From the NCBI GenBank assembly GCA_019243445.1, contig JAFAUH010000095.1, positions 1 through 44,899 of the forward strand: a stretch of DNA of 44,899 bases. The letters run 5' to 3'. Source of the stretch: Streptomycetaceae bacterium. GTDB taxonomy: Bacteria > Actinomycetota > Actinomycetes > Streptomycetales > Streptomycetaceae. A program made the translations under genes and the position numbers. Numbering within the stretch: position 1 is the first letter of the stretch; each line of letters starts with the position of its first letter. Below are positions 17,530 through 25,217 of this stretch, piece after piece. The notes beneath the pieces were generated by a model, which made no database searches, had not been told where the DNA came from, and saw nothing but the letters and a program-made list of their open reading frames with translations.

Positions 17530-17546
17530 CTGGGGGTAGTTAGCAG

Positions 17547-18245
17547 ATGAAGCATCGTAAAAATCGGGCGCAGGTTGCGCGGATTGCCGCAGGTGCGGTG
17601 TTCGTGCTCGGCGCCTCGCTGACCGCCGTGGGCACGGCGCAGGCGGCCAGCACCAGCGGCGACAGTAGTTCGTCGCAGACTGGCCCCTGCCTCCTCATCG
17701 CTTGTGGGGCCGGTGACAACAGCGGCGGCAACGGTAATGGCAGCGGCGGCGGCACTGGCAGCGGCGGCAGCACTGGCAGCGGCGGCGGCACTGGCGTCGG
17801 CGCCGACCTCAAGGTCGGGGCCAACGTCGGCAATGGCACCGGTGGCTCGGACCAGGGTTCTGGGCTCCCGGGTCTGCTCGGCGGTCCTAGTCAGAATCCG
17901 GCCCCGAACCCGTCGCCGACCTTGCCTCAGAGCCCGCCCCAGGCGCCGCCCCAGAGCGGGGGTAACGCTGGTATCCCCGTGGGCGGTTCCAAAGTCGGCG
18001 GCAATGGCGGTGGCAGCACGTGCACGCTGGGCCAGGACAGTGTGAACTGCGGCGGTAACAACAACCTCAGCACTGACAACAACACCGCTCCGCAGGAGAT
18101 TTCCCAGGGGCAGGCGAAGCAGCAGCTGGCTGAGACCGGTTCCTCGGGCGCCGAGTTCCTGCTGATCGGAGCTGCGACGATGATCGCGGGTGGTGTCGCC
18201 TTCCGTCTGATGCCGCGTCTGGCCAACCGCCGCACGGCGGCCTGA
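17547..18245 (+). CDS. Secreted surface protein with LAETG sortase signal
   Basis: 232 residues. A signal peptide (about 1-33, ending AQA) is followed by a Gly/Ser/Asn-rich segment with an 18-base repeat, a Pro-rich stretch (about 115-137) and two cysteine pairs (C48/C53 and TCTLGQDSVNC). The C-terminus is a complete sorting signal: LAETG at 194-198, a hydrophobic helix, and a positive tail ending RLANRRTAA. LAxTG motifs are the substrate of class E sortases in Streptomyces, so the protein should be covalently attached to the cell wall. No sortase gene is in the window. Function unknown. Confidence 0.85.
   Translation: MKHRKNRAQVARIAAGAVFVLGASLTAVGTAQAASTSGDSSSSQTGPCLLIACGAGDNSGGNGNGSGGGTGSGGSTGSGGGTGVGADLKVGANVGNGTGGSDQGSGLPGLLGGPSQNPAPNPSPTLPQSPPQAPPQSGGNAGIPVGGSKVGGNGGGSTCTLGQDSVNCGGNNNLSTDNNTAPQEISQGQAKQQLAETGSSGAEFLLIGAATMIAGGVAFRLMPRLANRRTAA
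17739..17792 (+). repeat. 18-base tandem repeat, three units
   Basis: Units at 17739, 17757 and 17775; the first and third are identical and the middle has one change. They encode a Gly/Ser/Thr-rich six-residue repeat in the surface protein. Confidence 0.9.
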
Positions 18246-18286
18246 TCACGCCACTGAGCGCGATCGCGCTATAGCAGCGTAGAGCG

Positions 18287-18345
18287 AGGGGCCTGGGAAG
18301 TGCGCCCGCTGACTTCCGTCGGCTAATGCCACCTCCCAGGCCCCT
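18287..18345. terminator. Terminator hairpin between convergent genes
   Basis: Twelve-base exact arms (18287-18298 and 18334-18345), extended inward by three more pairs after a mismatch. It lies between the LAETG gene and the minus-strand zinc-ribbon gene and can serve both. Part of the right arm is echoed in an imperfect 22-base direct repeat through about 18378. Confidence 0.7.
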
Positions 18346-18426
18346 TGCGCACCCGTCCCAGGCTCCTTGTGCGCCCGTTCGATGGAATCAGCGGGAATCA
18401 AGAGCCCCAATGGACCACCAGAGGCC

Positions 18427-18606
18427 TCAATGGCCCACCAGAGCGATGGCGGCCAGCACCACGAGCAGGGCGATGAGCATCGCCGGCGTCAGCGCCCCGA
18501 ATGAATTCCCCTGGTGCAGTCGCTCACGGTGCGCCCGGCAGACGGCGCAGCGGCCTTCGGCGATGGGCCCGGCGCAGTTGGCGCATACCAGTCGGTCGCA
18601 CGTCAT
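18427..18606 (-). CDS. Small zinc-ribbon membrane protein
   Basis: 59 residues. The N-terminus carries two CxxC knuckles (C8-x2-C11 and C20-x2-C23) suggesting a zinc ribbon, followed by a basic segment and a single C-terminal membrane helix (about 38-57). The ATG at 18606 has a strong GGAGGAG ribosome site; the longer open frame to 18819 lacks such support. It is convergent with the LAETG gene and divergent from ftsE. Function is unknown; membrane attachment with a cytoplasmic zinc ribbon is the only inference I would make. Confidence 0.75.
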   Translation of the reverse strand: MTCDRLVCANCAGPIAEGRCAVCRAHRERLHQGNSFGALTPAMLIALLVVLAAIALVGH

Positions 18607-18883
18607 GCGATCTCCTCCTTGCCTTGCCCAACGCCGGGGTGTCTCCACCGGTTCCCCGATTCCAGTGTGCCCGCTGGGGACGCTGTCTGCGCGCCCCGAA
18701 GCTTTACCCACGGTAGCCGATGCTGCTGTTGCCGCGTTTGTCCCCGTATAGCTGGTGACGAAACCCACCATCCCCGATGGCGCCTGCACGCCTGCATCTG
18801 CTTCGCGTAAGGTCAGCAAATTGGGAGAGCCGCCCGCTGGCTGTCCGTTCCCCTAGTCCCCCTAGGTCGACCGTGGTGCAGCT

Positions 18884-19573
18884 GTGATCCGATTCGATAA
18901 TGTAAGCAAGACCTACCCCAAACAGAACCGTCCCGCACTCCGGAGCGTCTCCCTGGAGATCGAAAAGGGCGAGTTCGTCTTCCTGGTGGGCTCCTCAGGC
19001 TCCGGAAAGTCGACGTTCCTGCGGCTGCTGCTGCGCGAGGAGCGTAGCGACACCGGATCTGTGCATGTGCTCGGCAAGGATCTGAACCGGCTCTCCCACT
19101 GGAAGGTGCCGCAGATTCGTAGGCAATTGGGCACAGTTTTCCAGGATTTCCGGTTGCTGCCCAATAAGAGCGTTGCGCAAAATGTCGCATTTGCTCTAGA
19201 GGTTATCGGGAAGCCGCGCGGCACCATCCGCAAGACGGTTCCCGAAGTCCTCGACTTGGTCGGCCTGGCCGGCAAGGAAGACCGGATGCCCGGCGAGCTC
19301 TCCGGCGGTGAGCAGCAGCGCGTGGCGATCGCCCGCGCCTTCGTCAACCGTCCGCTGCTGCTGATCGCCGACGAGCCGACCGGAAACCTCGACCCCCAAA
19401 CCTCGGTCGGCATCATGAAGCTACTGGACCGGATCAACCGAACCGGGACAACGGTCGTCATGGCCACCCATGACCAGCAGATCGTGGACCAGATGCGCAA
19501 ACGGGTCATCGAGTTGGAACAAGGGCGGCTGGTCCGTGACCAGTCGCGCGGTGTCTACGGCTACCAGCACTGA
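18884..19573 (+). CDS. ftsE: Cell division ATP-binding protein FtsE
   Basis: 229 residues, the usual FtsE length. ABC ATPase landmarks are all present: Walker [11 protein letters not shown]-loop [13 protein letters not shown], signature LSGGEQQR, Walker [13 protein letters not shown] and switch His in MATHD. With FtsX it forms a transporter-like complex at the division site that activates cell-wall hydrolases rather than moving a solute. The GTG start has no clear ribosome site. ftsX follows after 42 bases, clearly one operon. The 277 bases upstream (18607-18883) show no further gene. Confidence 0.97.
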   Translation: MIRFDNVSKTYPKQNRPALRSVSLEIEKGEFVFLVGSSGSGKSTFLRLLLREERSDTGSVHVLGKDLNRLSHWKVPQIRRQLGTVFQDFRLLPNKSVAQNVAFALEVIGKPRGTIRKTVPEVLDLVGLAGKEDRMPGELSGGEQQRVAIARAFVNRPLLLIADEPTGNLDPQTSVGIMKLLDRINRTGTTVVMATHDQQIVDQMRKRVIELEQGRLVRDQSRGVYGYQH

Positions 19574-19615
19574 GATTCGCCCCCGACTGCCGCAGCCACC
19601 AGCAGAAAGGTCACC

Positions 19616-20533
19616 ATGCGCGCCCAGTTCGTCTTGTCGGAGATCGGCGTCGGTCTCCGGCGCAACCTCACTATGACATTCGCGGTGATCGTCTCCGTCG
19701 CCCTCTCGCTCGCCCTCGCCGGCGGCGCCTGGCTCGCCCGGGAACAGGTGAGCTCGATGAAGGGCTACTGGTACGACAAGGTCGAGGTTTCGATCTTCCT
19801 GTGCAACAAGTCGGACGGCACGGACACCGCCAACTGCTCCAAGGGCGCGGTCACCCAGCAGCAGATGGACTCCATCCAGTCGGACTTGGAGAAGCTCCCG
19901 GTCGTCGAGAAGACCTACTTGGAGACACCCGAGCAGGCATACCAGCGGTACAAGACGCAATTCTCAGGGCAGCCGGGCATCGATCTGCTGACACCAGATC
20001 AGATGCAGTACTCGTTCCGGGTCAAGCTGAAGGATCCGCAGCAGTACAACGTGATCTCCAGCGCTTTCGACGGCCGCCCCGGCGTGCAATCGGTGCAGGA
20101 CCAGCGCCAGTTGCTCGACAACCTCTTCGGCCTGCTCAACGGCATGACCTATGTCGCGCTCGCGGTCCTGGCGTTCATGCTCACCGTCGCGATGCTGCTC
20201 ATCGTCAACACGGTACGCGTCTCGGCATTCAGCCGACGGCGCGAGACCGGCATTATGCGGCTTGTCGGCGCGTCGAGCTTCTACATCCAGATGCCATTCA
20301 TCATGGAGGCGGCCTTCGCCGGGCTGATCGGCGGCGGGCTCGCCTGCGGAATGCTCCTCGCCGGACGGTACTTCCTCATCGACGGTGGTCTCGCCCTCCA
20401 GTCGAAGATCGCACTTATCCAGTTCATCGGATGGGGAGAGGTCTTCAAGGTGCTGCCGCTCGTGCTCGGCGTGGGTGTGCTGATGCCCGCCTTCGCCGCA
20501 TTCTTCACCCTGCGCAAGTATTTGAAGGTATGA
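19616..20533 (+). CDS. ftsX: Cell division permease FtsX
   Basis: 305 residues. One N-terminal helix (about 20-42), a large extracytoplasmic loop of about 130 residues containing a cysteine pair (FLCNKS / TANCSKG), then three helices, the standard FtsX topology. The outer loop normally binds a hydrolase regulator. The start ATG has AGAAAGGT upstream. It forms a two-gene unit with ftsE; the S41 protease gene downstream has its own likely promoter. Confidence 0.96.
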   Translation: MRAQFVLSEIGVGLRRNLTMTFAVIVSVALSLALAGGAWLAREQVSSMKGYWYDKVEVSIFLCNKSDGTDTANCSKGAVTQQQMDSIQSDLEKLPVVEKTYLETPEQAYQRYKTQFSGQPGIDLLTPDQMQYSFRVKLKDPQQYNVISSAFDGRPGVQSVQDQRQLLDNLFGLLNGMTYVALAVLAFMLTVAMLLIVNTVRVSAFSRRRETGIMRLVGASSFYIQMPFIMEAAFAGLIGGGLACGMLLAGRYFLIDGGLALQSKIALIQFIGWGEVFKVLPLVLGVGVLMPAFAAFFTLRKYLKV

Positions 20534-20622
20534 GGCATCGGAGGCATCGAAGGTATGACCTTTGAGGGGCGCCGCACAGCCGACCGGCCGCGCGGCGCCC
20601 GCTGCCCCTCCAGCCAGGTCGT

Positions 20623-20636
20623 TAGACTCATCCGCA
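20623..20636 (+). promoter_or_regulatory. Probable leaderless promoter of the S41 protease gene
   Basis: TAGACT at 20623-20628 is followed by seven bases and the ATG at 20636, with no Shine-Dalgarno. The arrangement matches those before prfB and the DUF3039 gene. Confidence 0.45.
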
Positions 20637-21844
20637 TGTCGGGGCAGGTGATGTTCGGGTCGCCCGAACATATCCGGCGCGGGGCGACCCTGACCGTCGT
20701 CTTCGGTGCCGTGCTGGCCATCGGAGTAGCCAGTGGAGCCTTTGGCGCCGCGACAAACCGCCTGCCGATGCATCCCAGGCAAGCCCCCGTGGACCAATCG
20801 CGCCCGGAGACCGCAGAGATCGCCGCCGCCATCGACGAGGGCAAGGTCGGGCCACAAGCCGCCGCCGAACTCGTGAGCCACAGCGGCGACCGCTGGTCCA
20901 CGTTCTACTCCGCACGCGAGTACGAGAGCCTTCAACAGGCGCTGGACGGGAAATACGTCGGCGTGGGCCTGTGGGTACGGCGCGAGCCCGACGGTGCCAT
21001 CGAGGTCTCGCGCGTCCAACCGGCAGGTCCGGCGCAAGGGGCCGGGATCGCGGTGGGCGACCGGCTGCTCACCGTCGACGGCAAGGGTGTCAGCGGCAGC
21101 CCGGTCACCGACGTGGTGGCCCGGCTGCGAGGCCTCGAACCCGATGATCCGCACGGCGATCCGCACGGTGACGACGCCGCTCCAGCGCCGCGCCCAGGCA
21201 GCGCCGTCGCACTCGGCCTGCAACGCGGGCACCACACCTGGGCACTCACCATACGGCGAGCGCTGCTGAGTACCGACACCGTCACCGTCACCCACCCCGC
21301 ACCCGGCGTCACCGACATCGCCCTCGACTCGTTCGTACACGGCGTCGGTGCTCAGGTGCGACAGGCACTCGCCACAGGCGACCACAGCCAGGGCGTCCTG
21401 CTCGACCTGCGCGGCAACTCCGGTGGCCTGGTAAGTGAGGCTGTTGCCGTCGCCTCCGACTTCCTCGACGGCGGCCTGGTAGCCACCTACGACATCCACG
21501 GCATGCAGGATGCGCTCTACGCCCAGGACGGCGGCGATGTCCGCACCCCGCTCGTCGTCCTCGTCGACGGCGGCACCATGAGCGCCGCCGAACTGCTCAC
21601 CGGCGCGCTGCAGGACCGGGGGCGCGCAGTGATCGTGGGCTGCCGCACCTTCGGCAAGGGCGCGGTCCAGATGCCGAGCGCCCTTCCGGACGGCTCGGCC
21701 GCCGAGCTCACCGTCGGCCACTACCGGACTCCCACCGGCCGCAGCGTCGACGGCCAGGGGATTCAGCCGGACCTGACGGTGGCAGACGACTCGGACACGC
21801 AGGCGCAGGCTCGCACAGTATTGAGTGGCCTGGGGGCCCGATAG
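20636..21844 (+). CDS. S41 family C-terminal processing peptidase
   Basis: 402 residues, membrane-anchored by an N-terminal helix (about 18-40), protease outside. A PDZ domain (about 95-190; VGVGLWVRR, GIAVGDRLLTVDG) precedes the tail-specific protease domain, which has the catalytic Ser316 in GTMSAAEL and Lys341 in TFGKGAVQ. It cleaves proteins from exposed C-termini. The frame is open to 20555, but a likely promoter overlaps that part and supports 20636. The gene sits between ftsX and smpB. It may clean up or activate exported proteins; targets unknown. Confidence 0.92.
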   Translation: MSGQVMFGSPEHIRRGATLTVVFGAVLAIGVASGAFGAATNRLPMHPRQAPVDQSRPETAEIAAAIDEGKVGPQAAAELVSHSGDRWSTFYSAREYESLQQALDGKYVGVGLWVRREPDGAIEVSRVQPAGPAQGAGIAVGDRLLTVDGKGVSGSPVTDVVARLRGLEPDDPHGDPHGDDAAPAPRPGSAVALGLQRGHHTWALTIRRALLSTDTVTVTHPAPGVTDIALDSFVHGVGAQVRQALATGDHSQGVLLDLRGNSGGLVSEAVAVASDFLDGGLVATYDIHGMQDALYAQDGGDVRTPLVVLVDGGTMSAAELLTGALQDRGRAVIVGCRTFGKGAVQMPSALPDGSAAELTVGHYRTPTGRSVDGQGIQPDLTVADDSDTQAQARTVLSGLGAR

Positions 21845-21865
21845 TAGTGCGAGAATGACCTCGTT

Positions 21866-22345
21866 ATGGCTAAAGAGACGGGTCGCAAACTGATCGCGCA
21901 GAACAAGAAGGCGCGGCACGACTACCACATCCTGGACACCTACGAGGCGGGTCTGGTACTGACCGGCACCGAGGTGAAGTCACTGCGCATCGGACGCGCC
22001 TCGCTCGTCGACGGCTTCGCGCAACTCGACGGCGGTGAGGCGTGGCTGCTGGGCGTGCACATCCCCGAGTACTCCCAGGGCACATGGACCAACCACGCGG
22101 CGCGCCGTAAGCGCAAACTGCTGCTGCACCGCGCCGAGATCGACAAGCTGATCGGCAAGACGCAGGAGAGCGGCCACACGCTGGTGCCGCTGCAGCTGTA
22201 CTTCAAGGACGGGCGCGCGAAGGTCGAGATCGCGCTCGCCAAAGGCAAGAAGGAGTACGACAAGCGGCAGACGCTGCGCGAGAAGCAGGACCGCCGCGAG
22301 GCCGATCGGGCAATGTCCGCGGCGCGCCGCCGAGGTCGCCGCTGA
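21866..22345 (+). CDS. smpB: SsrA-binding protein SmpB
   Basis: 159 residues, full length. Binds tmRNA and guides it into stalled ribosomes. Family landmarks are [15 protein letters not shown], the [13 protein letters not shown] segment, and the basic C-terminal tail ([20 protein letters not shown]) that fits the empty mRNA channel. It lies 21 bases after the S41 stop without an evident ribosome site. Its partner RNA is encoded 130 bases downstream, a common arrangement. Confidence 0.97.
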   Translation: MAKETGRKLIAQNKKARHDYHILDTYEAGLVLTGTEVKSLRIGRASLVDGFAQLDGGEAWLLGVHIPEYSQGTWTNHAARRKRKLLLHRAEIDKLIGKTQESGHTLVPLQLYFKDGRAKVEIALAKGKKEYDKRQTLREKQDRREADRAMSAARRRGRR

Positions 22346-22376
22346 CGTGGCGGAGACGGAACACCAGCGGGAATCC

Positions 22377-22417
22377 GCTAGCTCCCAAGGGAGCTGATCA
22401 CGTATGCTGGAGCTAGC
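22377..22417 (+). promoter_or_regulatory. Competing hairpins between smpB and ssrA
   Basis: Exact 9-base arms GCTAGCTCC (22377-22385) and GGAGCTAGC (22409-22417) can pair across 23 bases. The left arm also pairs with the nearby GGGAGCT (22389-22395) in a tight hairpin. The two structures exclude each other. A TATGCT -10-like hexamer (22403-22408) lies between the arms, so this may hold the ssrA promoter, an smpB terminator, or both. Confidence 0.4.
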
Positions 22418-22474
22418 AACGTGGGGCTTGATGGTCCTGCGCTGTGGCGCTGCGCGCCTTTGATAAAAAAACAT

Positions 22475-22852
22475 GGGGATGATCGGTTTCGACTGCGATT
22501 GTCGAAGCAGGGGAAGCGAGCCGAGGAACGCGGCAATGATCTCGTAAACCACGTGCCGCAAAAAAATAATCGCCAACACCAAGAGCGATCACTTCGCCCT
22601 CGCTGCCTGATCTAACAGACAGCGACTTTGCGAAGCGTCAGCCCGGGGCTGTTCCCGACCCGGATCCTGGCGTCAGCTAGGGAACTCAACCACTAGACCC
22701 GGCCACGGGGGTTAGTGGAAAACCAAACAGTGGCTGAGCCCGTCGGCAGCTTGTCTGCGTGACTGCCGGGGCCGAGAAAAACACAGCAGACTGCGCTCGG
22801 AGAAGCCCTGGTTCCGCATCGTAGGACGCGGGTTCGATTCCCGCCATCTCCA
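22475..22852 (+). ncRNA. ssrA: Transfer-messenger RNA (tmRNA)
   Basis: Frees stalled ribosomes and tags the unfinished protein for degradation. The 5' end GGGGATG pairs with the 3' CATCTCC, including the G3-U70 wobble that alanyl-tRNA synthetase recognises. The T-arm GGGTTCGATTCCC precedes the 3' end. CCA is not encoded after the discriminator A at 22852. The tag frame runs 22572-22607 and ends in TGA (22608), giving ANTKSDHFALAA, which keeps the ANTK start and ALAA degradation end. The tag is shorter than the roughly 16-residue form I recall for S. coelicolor. Confidence 0.96.
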
Positions 22853-22870
22853 CTCCCTCTCCACCATGAT

Positions 22871-22916
22871 CAAAAGCCTCTTCCTTGCGAAAATCAAAGC
22901 AAGGCAGGGGCTTTTG
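22871..22916 (+). terminator. Terminator of ssrA
   Basis: Outer arms CAAAAGCC and GGGCTTTTG with inner arms CCTTGC/GCAAGG around an A-rich loop, 18 bases after the tmRNA 3' end. Confidence 0.8.
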
Positions 22917-22966
22917 TGTGTTGCACAGCCAACAGTGGCGCCCGGGAGGGGAAGGCACCCTCACCA

Positions 22967-22988
22967 ATGTAGTAACATGTAGTACATG
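22967..22988 (+). promoter_or_regulatory. Operator-like repeat over the start of the Phd/PIN pair
   Basis: ATGTAGTA occurs twice at 10-base spacing (22967 and 22977), and CATGTA-G-TACATG (22976-22988) is a palindrome that overlaps the ATG at 22986. A TAACAT -10-like box (22973) lies seven bases before the start, so the transcript could be leaderless. Phd-type antitoxins usually repress their own promoters at such palindromes. Confidence 0.5.
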
Positions 22989-23240
22989 AGTGCTGCTCAT
23001 GAAACTACTGCCCGTGAGTTCAACCAGAACTCTTCCAAGATCCTCGCTGCGGCTGAGCGCGGTGACGTGATCACCGTCACCAAGAACGGGCGCCCGGTGG
23101 CCCGAGTCGTACCCATAGGCGAGCAGGAAATCCCTCCATATCCGACTGACCCCATGGGGGAGATCGAACTGCCGGAGTTGGACTTGGTGGACCTCACCAA
23201 CGAGGAGATCGACGACACCCTCAAGGAGATGGGATCTTGA
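22986..23240 (+). CDS. Phd/YefM-type antitoxin
   Basis: 84 residues. The N-terminal 55 residues (REFNQNSSKILAAAERGDVITVTKNGRPVARVVPI) are the Phd/YefM DNA-binding fold; the acidic C-terminal third (ELPELDLVDLTNEEIDDTLKEMG) would wrap the toxin. It should neutralise the PIN toxin encoded next and repress the operon. The stop overlaps the toxin's TTG start by 4 bases, so the two are translationally coupled. No ordinary ribosome site precedes the ATG. Confidence 0.9.
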   Translation: MSAAHETTAREFNQNSSKILAAAERGDVITVTKNGRPVARVVPIGEQEIPPYPTDPMGEIELPELDLVDLTNEEIDDTLKEMGS

Positions 23241-23683
23241 GCCTTGTCGCCGTCGCCGATGCGAATGCTCTCTATCGCCTGTTGGACCCGAAGCTCACCG
23301 CGCACGCGGCGCACAAGAAAGCGCTGAGCAGCATCAGCCACCTCGTGATCTCTCCGCTGGTCGTCGCCGAACTCGACTATCTGCTCGTCAGCAGGTACGG
23401 GGCTCGCACGGCGCTCACCGCGGCGCGGTTCATCGAACGTAACACGGCCACCCGCAGATTCGAGATACCGGCCGTCGCTCCGCACTTCAGTGCGGCGATC
23501 GCCGTAGCCGAGGGATACGCGGACGCTGACGGCGGCAAGGGAATCGGGTTGACAGACGCGATGAATGTCGCACTGGCCGCCGCTTACGGAACTGACGCTA
23601 TCTTTACCATGGGCCGTCACTTCCGCATGGTCCGCCCGCTGACAGGCCATTCCACATTTCGCCTGCTGCCCGACGACATGTGA
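23237..23683 (+). CDS. PIN-domain ribonuclease toxin (VapC-like)
   Basis: 148 residues. The acidic PIN residues are in place: D8 in VADANALY, E45 in VVAELDYLL and D107 in GIGLTDAMNVALA, followed by the TDAIFTMGRHF C-terminal strand. VapC-type toxins cut RNA, often tRNA or rRNA, when free of antitoxin; the target here is unknown. A TTG start overlaps the antitoxin stop. The pair sits directly after the tmRNA gene, a frequent insertion spot, and looks intact, unlike the VapC remnant 1.2 kb further on. Confidence 0.88.
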   Translation: MSLVAVADANALYRLLDPKLTAHAAHKKALSSISHLVISPLVVAELDYLLVSRYGARTALTAARFIERNTATRRFEIPAVAPHFSAAIAVAEGYADADGGKGIGLTDAMNVALAAAYGTDAIFTMGRHFRMVRPLTGHSTFRLLPDDM

Positions 23684-23696
23684 TCAAGTACGCCTA

Positions 23697-23750
23697 AGAG
23701 ACCGCGCAGATAGGGCCTGCGGCGTCGCATGCCCTATCTGCGCGGTCTCT
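23697..23750. terminator. Long bidirectional terminator
   Basis: Exact 20-base arms (23697-23716 and 23731-23750), with a further TGCG/CGCA pairing inside the loop. It lies between the convergent PIN toxin and secreted-protein genes and can stop transcription from both sides. Confidence 0.85.
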
Positions 23751-23786
23751 CACTCACCTTGTTCCAGGCAATATCAGGAGAGCCGC

Positions 23787-24629
23787 TTAGTTGGGCGTGC
23801 AGGGCTTGTCGGTGGCTTGGTGCACTGTTCCGCTGCTCGTCTCGCGGATGCAGAGCGAGCTGGTCCCATCGAGATCGAAGTCAACGGTATGTGTGAATGC
23901 GGTTCCCGAGGGGTTGACGGAAACGTGCACCCAACTGCCCTTGGGGTTTACGTCGCCCGGCAACTGGGGCCGGAACACGTGATGGGCGTCGGCACCGACT
24001 CTCACGCACGTGTGCTCGTCCGGGGGCGCTGCAGTCCCATGGTTAGGAGTTGTCCCATTCGGCGGGACGGAGTTGTGTGCTACGACTCTTTGGCTCTTGT
24101 TGACGTCGCCGGCGTAGTAGGCGTACCACACGGAGAAACAGACATCCGGGACGCGTCCCGACCGGTTGCTGAACATGATGAACTGCTGGGTGCCCGGCTG
24201 TTGGGCCGAGTCAGTGACCGTCAGTGTGCCCGTTGGCGCTGAAGTGGTGTTGAGCCAGACGTTGTTCAGGTCACTGGGCTCGATGAACTCCTCGATGTGC
24301 CTGGAGCTGTAGTCACCCTGACTCTTGACCGTGGCACAGTCGGCGCTGTAGGTCTTGACGGTTACTGTGGCACTCGGCATGACTTGGATTCCGCTGCTCT
24401 GCCAGCCCGCCGTGTGGCCCGTCGAGATGTAATTCCCGGTAGAGCTGTCAACCAGGTCACCCACCCAGACGCAGCCGGTGCTCTGATCCGTGTAGACCAT
24501 CACGTTCTTCATGTCCTGCGCGGTCGCCTGCGTGGCTAAGAACGCACCCACGGCCGCGACGCCGGCACAGGCCGCGGCCCCTACCCTGACGGCACGGCGC
24601 CGCTGCCGTCCATCCCTGAAAAGACTCAC
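23787..24629 (-). CDS. Secreted protein of unknown function, six cysteines in the mature part
   Basis: 280 residues. GTG start with AGGAAG seven bases upstream. A twin-Arg-free signal peptide (RQRRRAVR, hydrophobic core, cut near ATQATAQ) is followed by an all-beta-looking mature region rich in Thr/Ser/Val with six cysteines (TGCVW, ADCATV, DVCFS, HTCVRV, LCIRE, KPCTP), enough for three disulfides. I do not recognise the family. Hand counts of three 60-base lines give 55-67% GC, lower than the core genes around it. It lies in the accessory patch after ssrA, convergent with the PIN toxin, so it was probably acquired. Confidence 0.7.
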   Translation of the reverse strand: MSLFRDGRQRRRAVRVGAAACAGVAAVGAFLATQATAQDMKNVMVYTDQSTGCVWVGDLVDSSTGNYISTGHTAGWQSSGIQVMPSATVTVKTYSADCATVKSQGDYSSRHIEEFIEPSDLNNVWLNTTSAPTGTLTVTDSAQQPGTQQFIMFSNRSGRVPDVCFSVWYAYYAGDVNKSQRVVAHNSVPPNGTTPNHGTAAPPDEHTCVRVGADAHHVFRPQLPGDVNPKGSWVHVSVNPSGTAFTHTVDFDLDGTSSLCIRETSSGTVHQATDKPCTPN

Positions 24630-24862
24630 GTCGCTGCTTCCTATTCCTTGAGTGCCCTACAACACAGAGACGTACGGGAGGGGTTGAAGAGTTCACCGCC
24701 ACCAAGCTGTCGGGGTACTCGTTTCACTAGGCATTGAGGGTAAGCGGCACCGCCCCGTCGATTGTCAGCGGATGCAGATGACCTTGATGCCGAAGCCGCT
24801 CATGAGGCGCTCGATCACCAGCCATGCGCGGTCGGTTGTCATAACCGGCGGCGCGTTCGAGA

Positions 24863-25123
24863 GTGGATCGTGAGCGGCTGAGGACCGAGCTCAGCGCGTA
24901 TTACTGCTGGTGCCCGATCCCGGACGGCGTCTACCGCCGAGCGCGCGTCGTGCAAGAACAGCTCACCGCCAAGGGTGAGCACCGCAGCGCCGGTCCCGTC
25001 GGCCTCCTGGTGGCCGCGGTGGCCGAGCAGTCCGATCTCACCCTGCTGCACTGCGACCGGGATTTCGAGGCGATCGCTCGTACCACGGGACAGCCGGTCC
25101 GCATGATTGACATCCGGGGCTGA
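24863..25123 (+). pseudogene. Truncated VapC/PIN toxin with changed active site
   Basis: The 86 residues match the C-terminal two-thirds of a VapC-type PIN toxin: VYRRARVVQEQL, KGEHRSAGPV, then LLVAAVAE and LLHCDRDFEAIARTTGQPV. The family usually reads PVDLLVAA; here the Asp is Gly (GGC for GAC), removing a metal ligand. The N-terminal part with the first catalytic Asp is missing; an in-frame stop lies at 24842-24844, 18 bases before the GTG. No antitoxin gene precedes it. I take it as a dead remnant. A short coding-like minus frame (24765-24842, 25 residues) beside it may be another scrap. Confidence 0.6.
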
Positions 25124-25130
25124 ACGTTGG

Positions 25131-25214
25131 TCAGGCGGAGGGGAGTTCGCCGCACTGCACGCTGGCGATGAAGGTGCCCCAGGCGTTTGCGGTGAACGCG
25201 CCCTTGCCAGGTGC
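25131..25214 (-). pseudogene. C-terminal scrap of a DUF397-like protein
   Basis: Minus-strand 27 residues ending FTANAWGTFIASVQCGELPSA resemble the end of DUF397 proteins, which in Streptomyces usually accompany an XRE-type regulator. A stop lies just upstream in frame, so only the tail is left. The match is short and therefore weak. Confidence 0.35.
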
Positions 25215-25217
25215 TCA

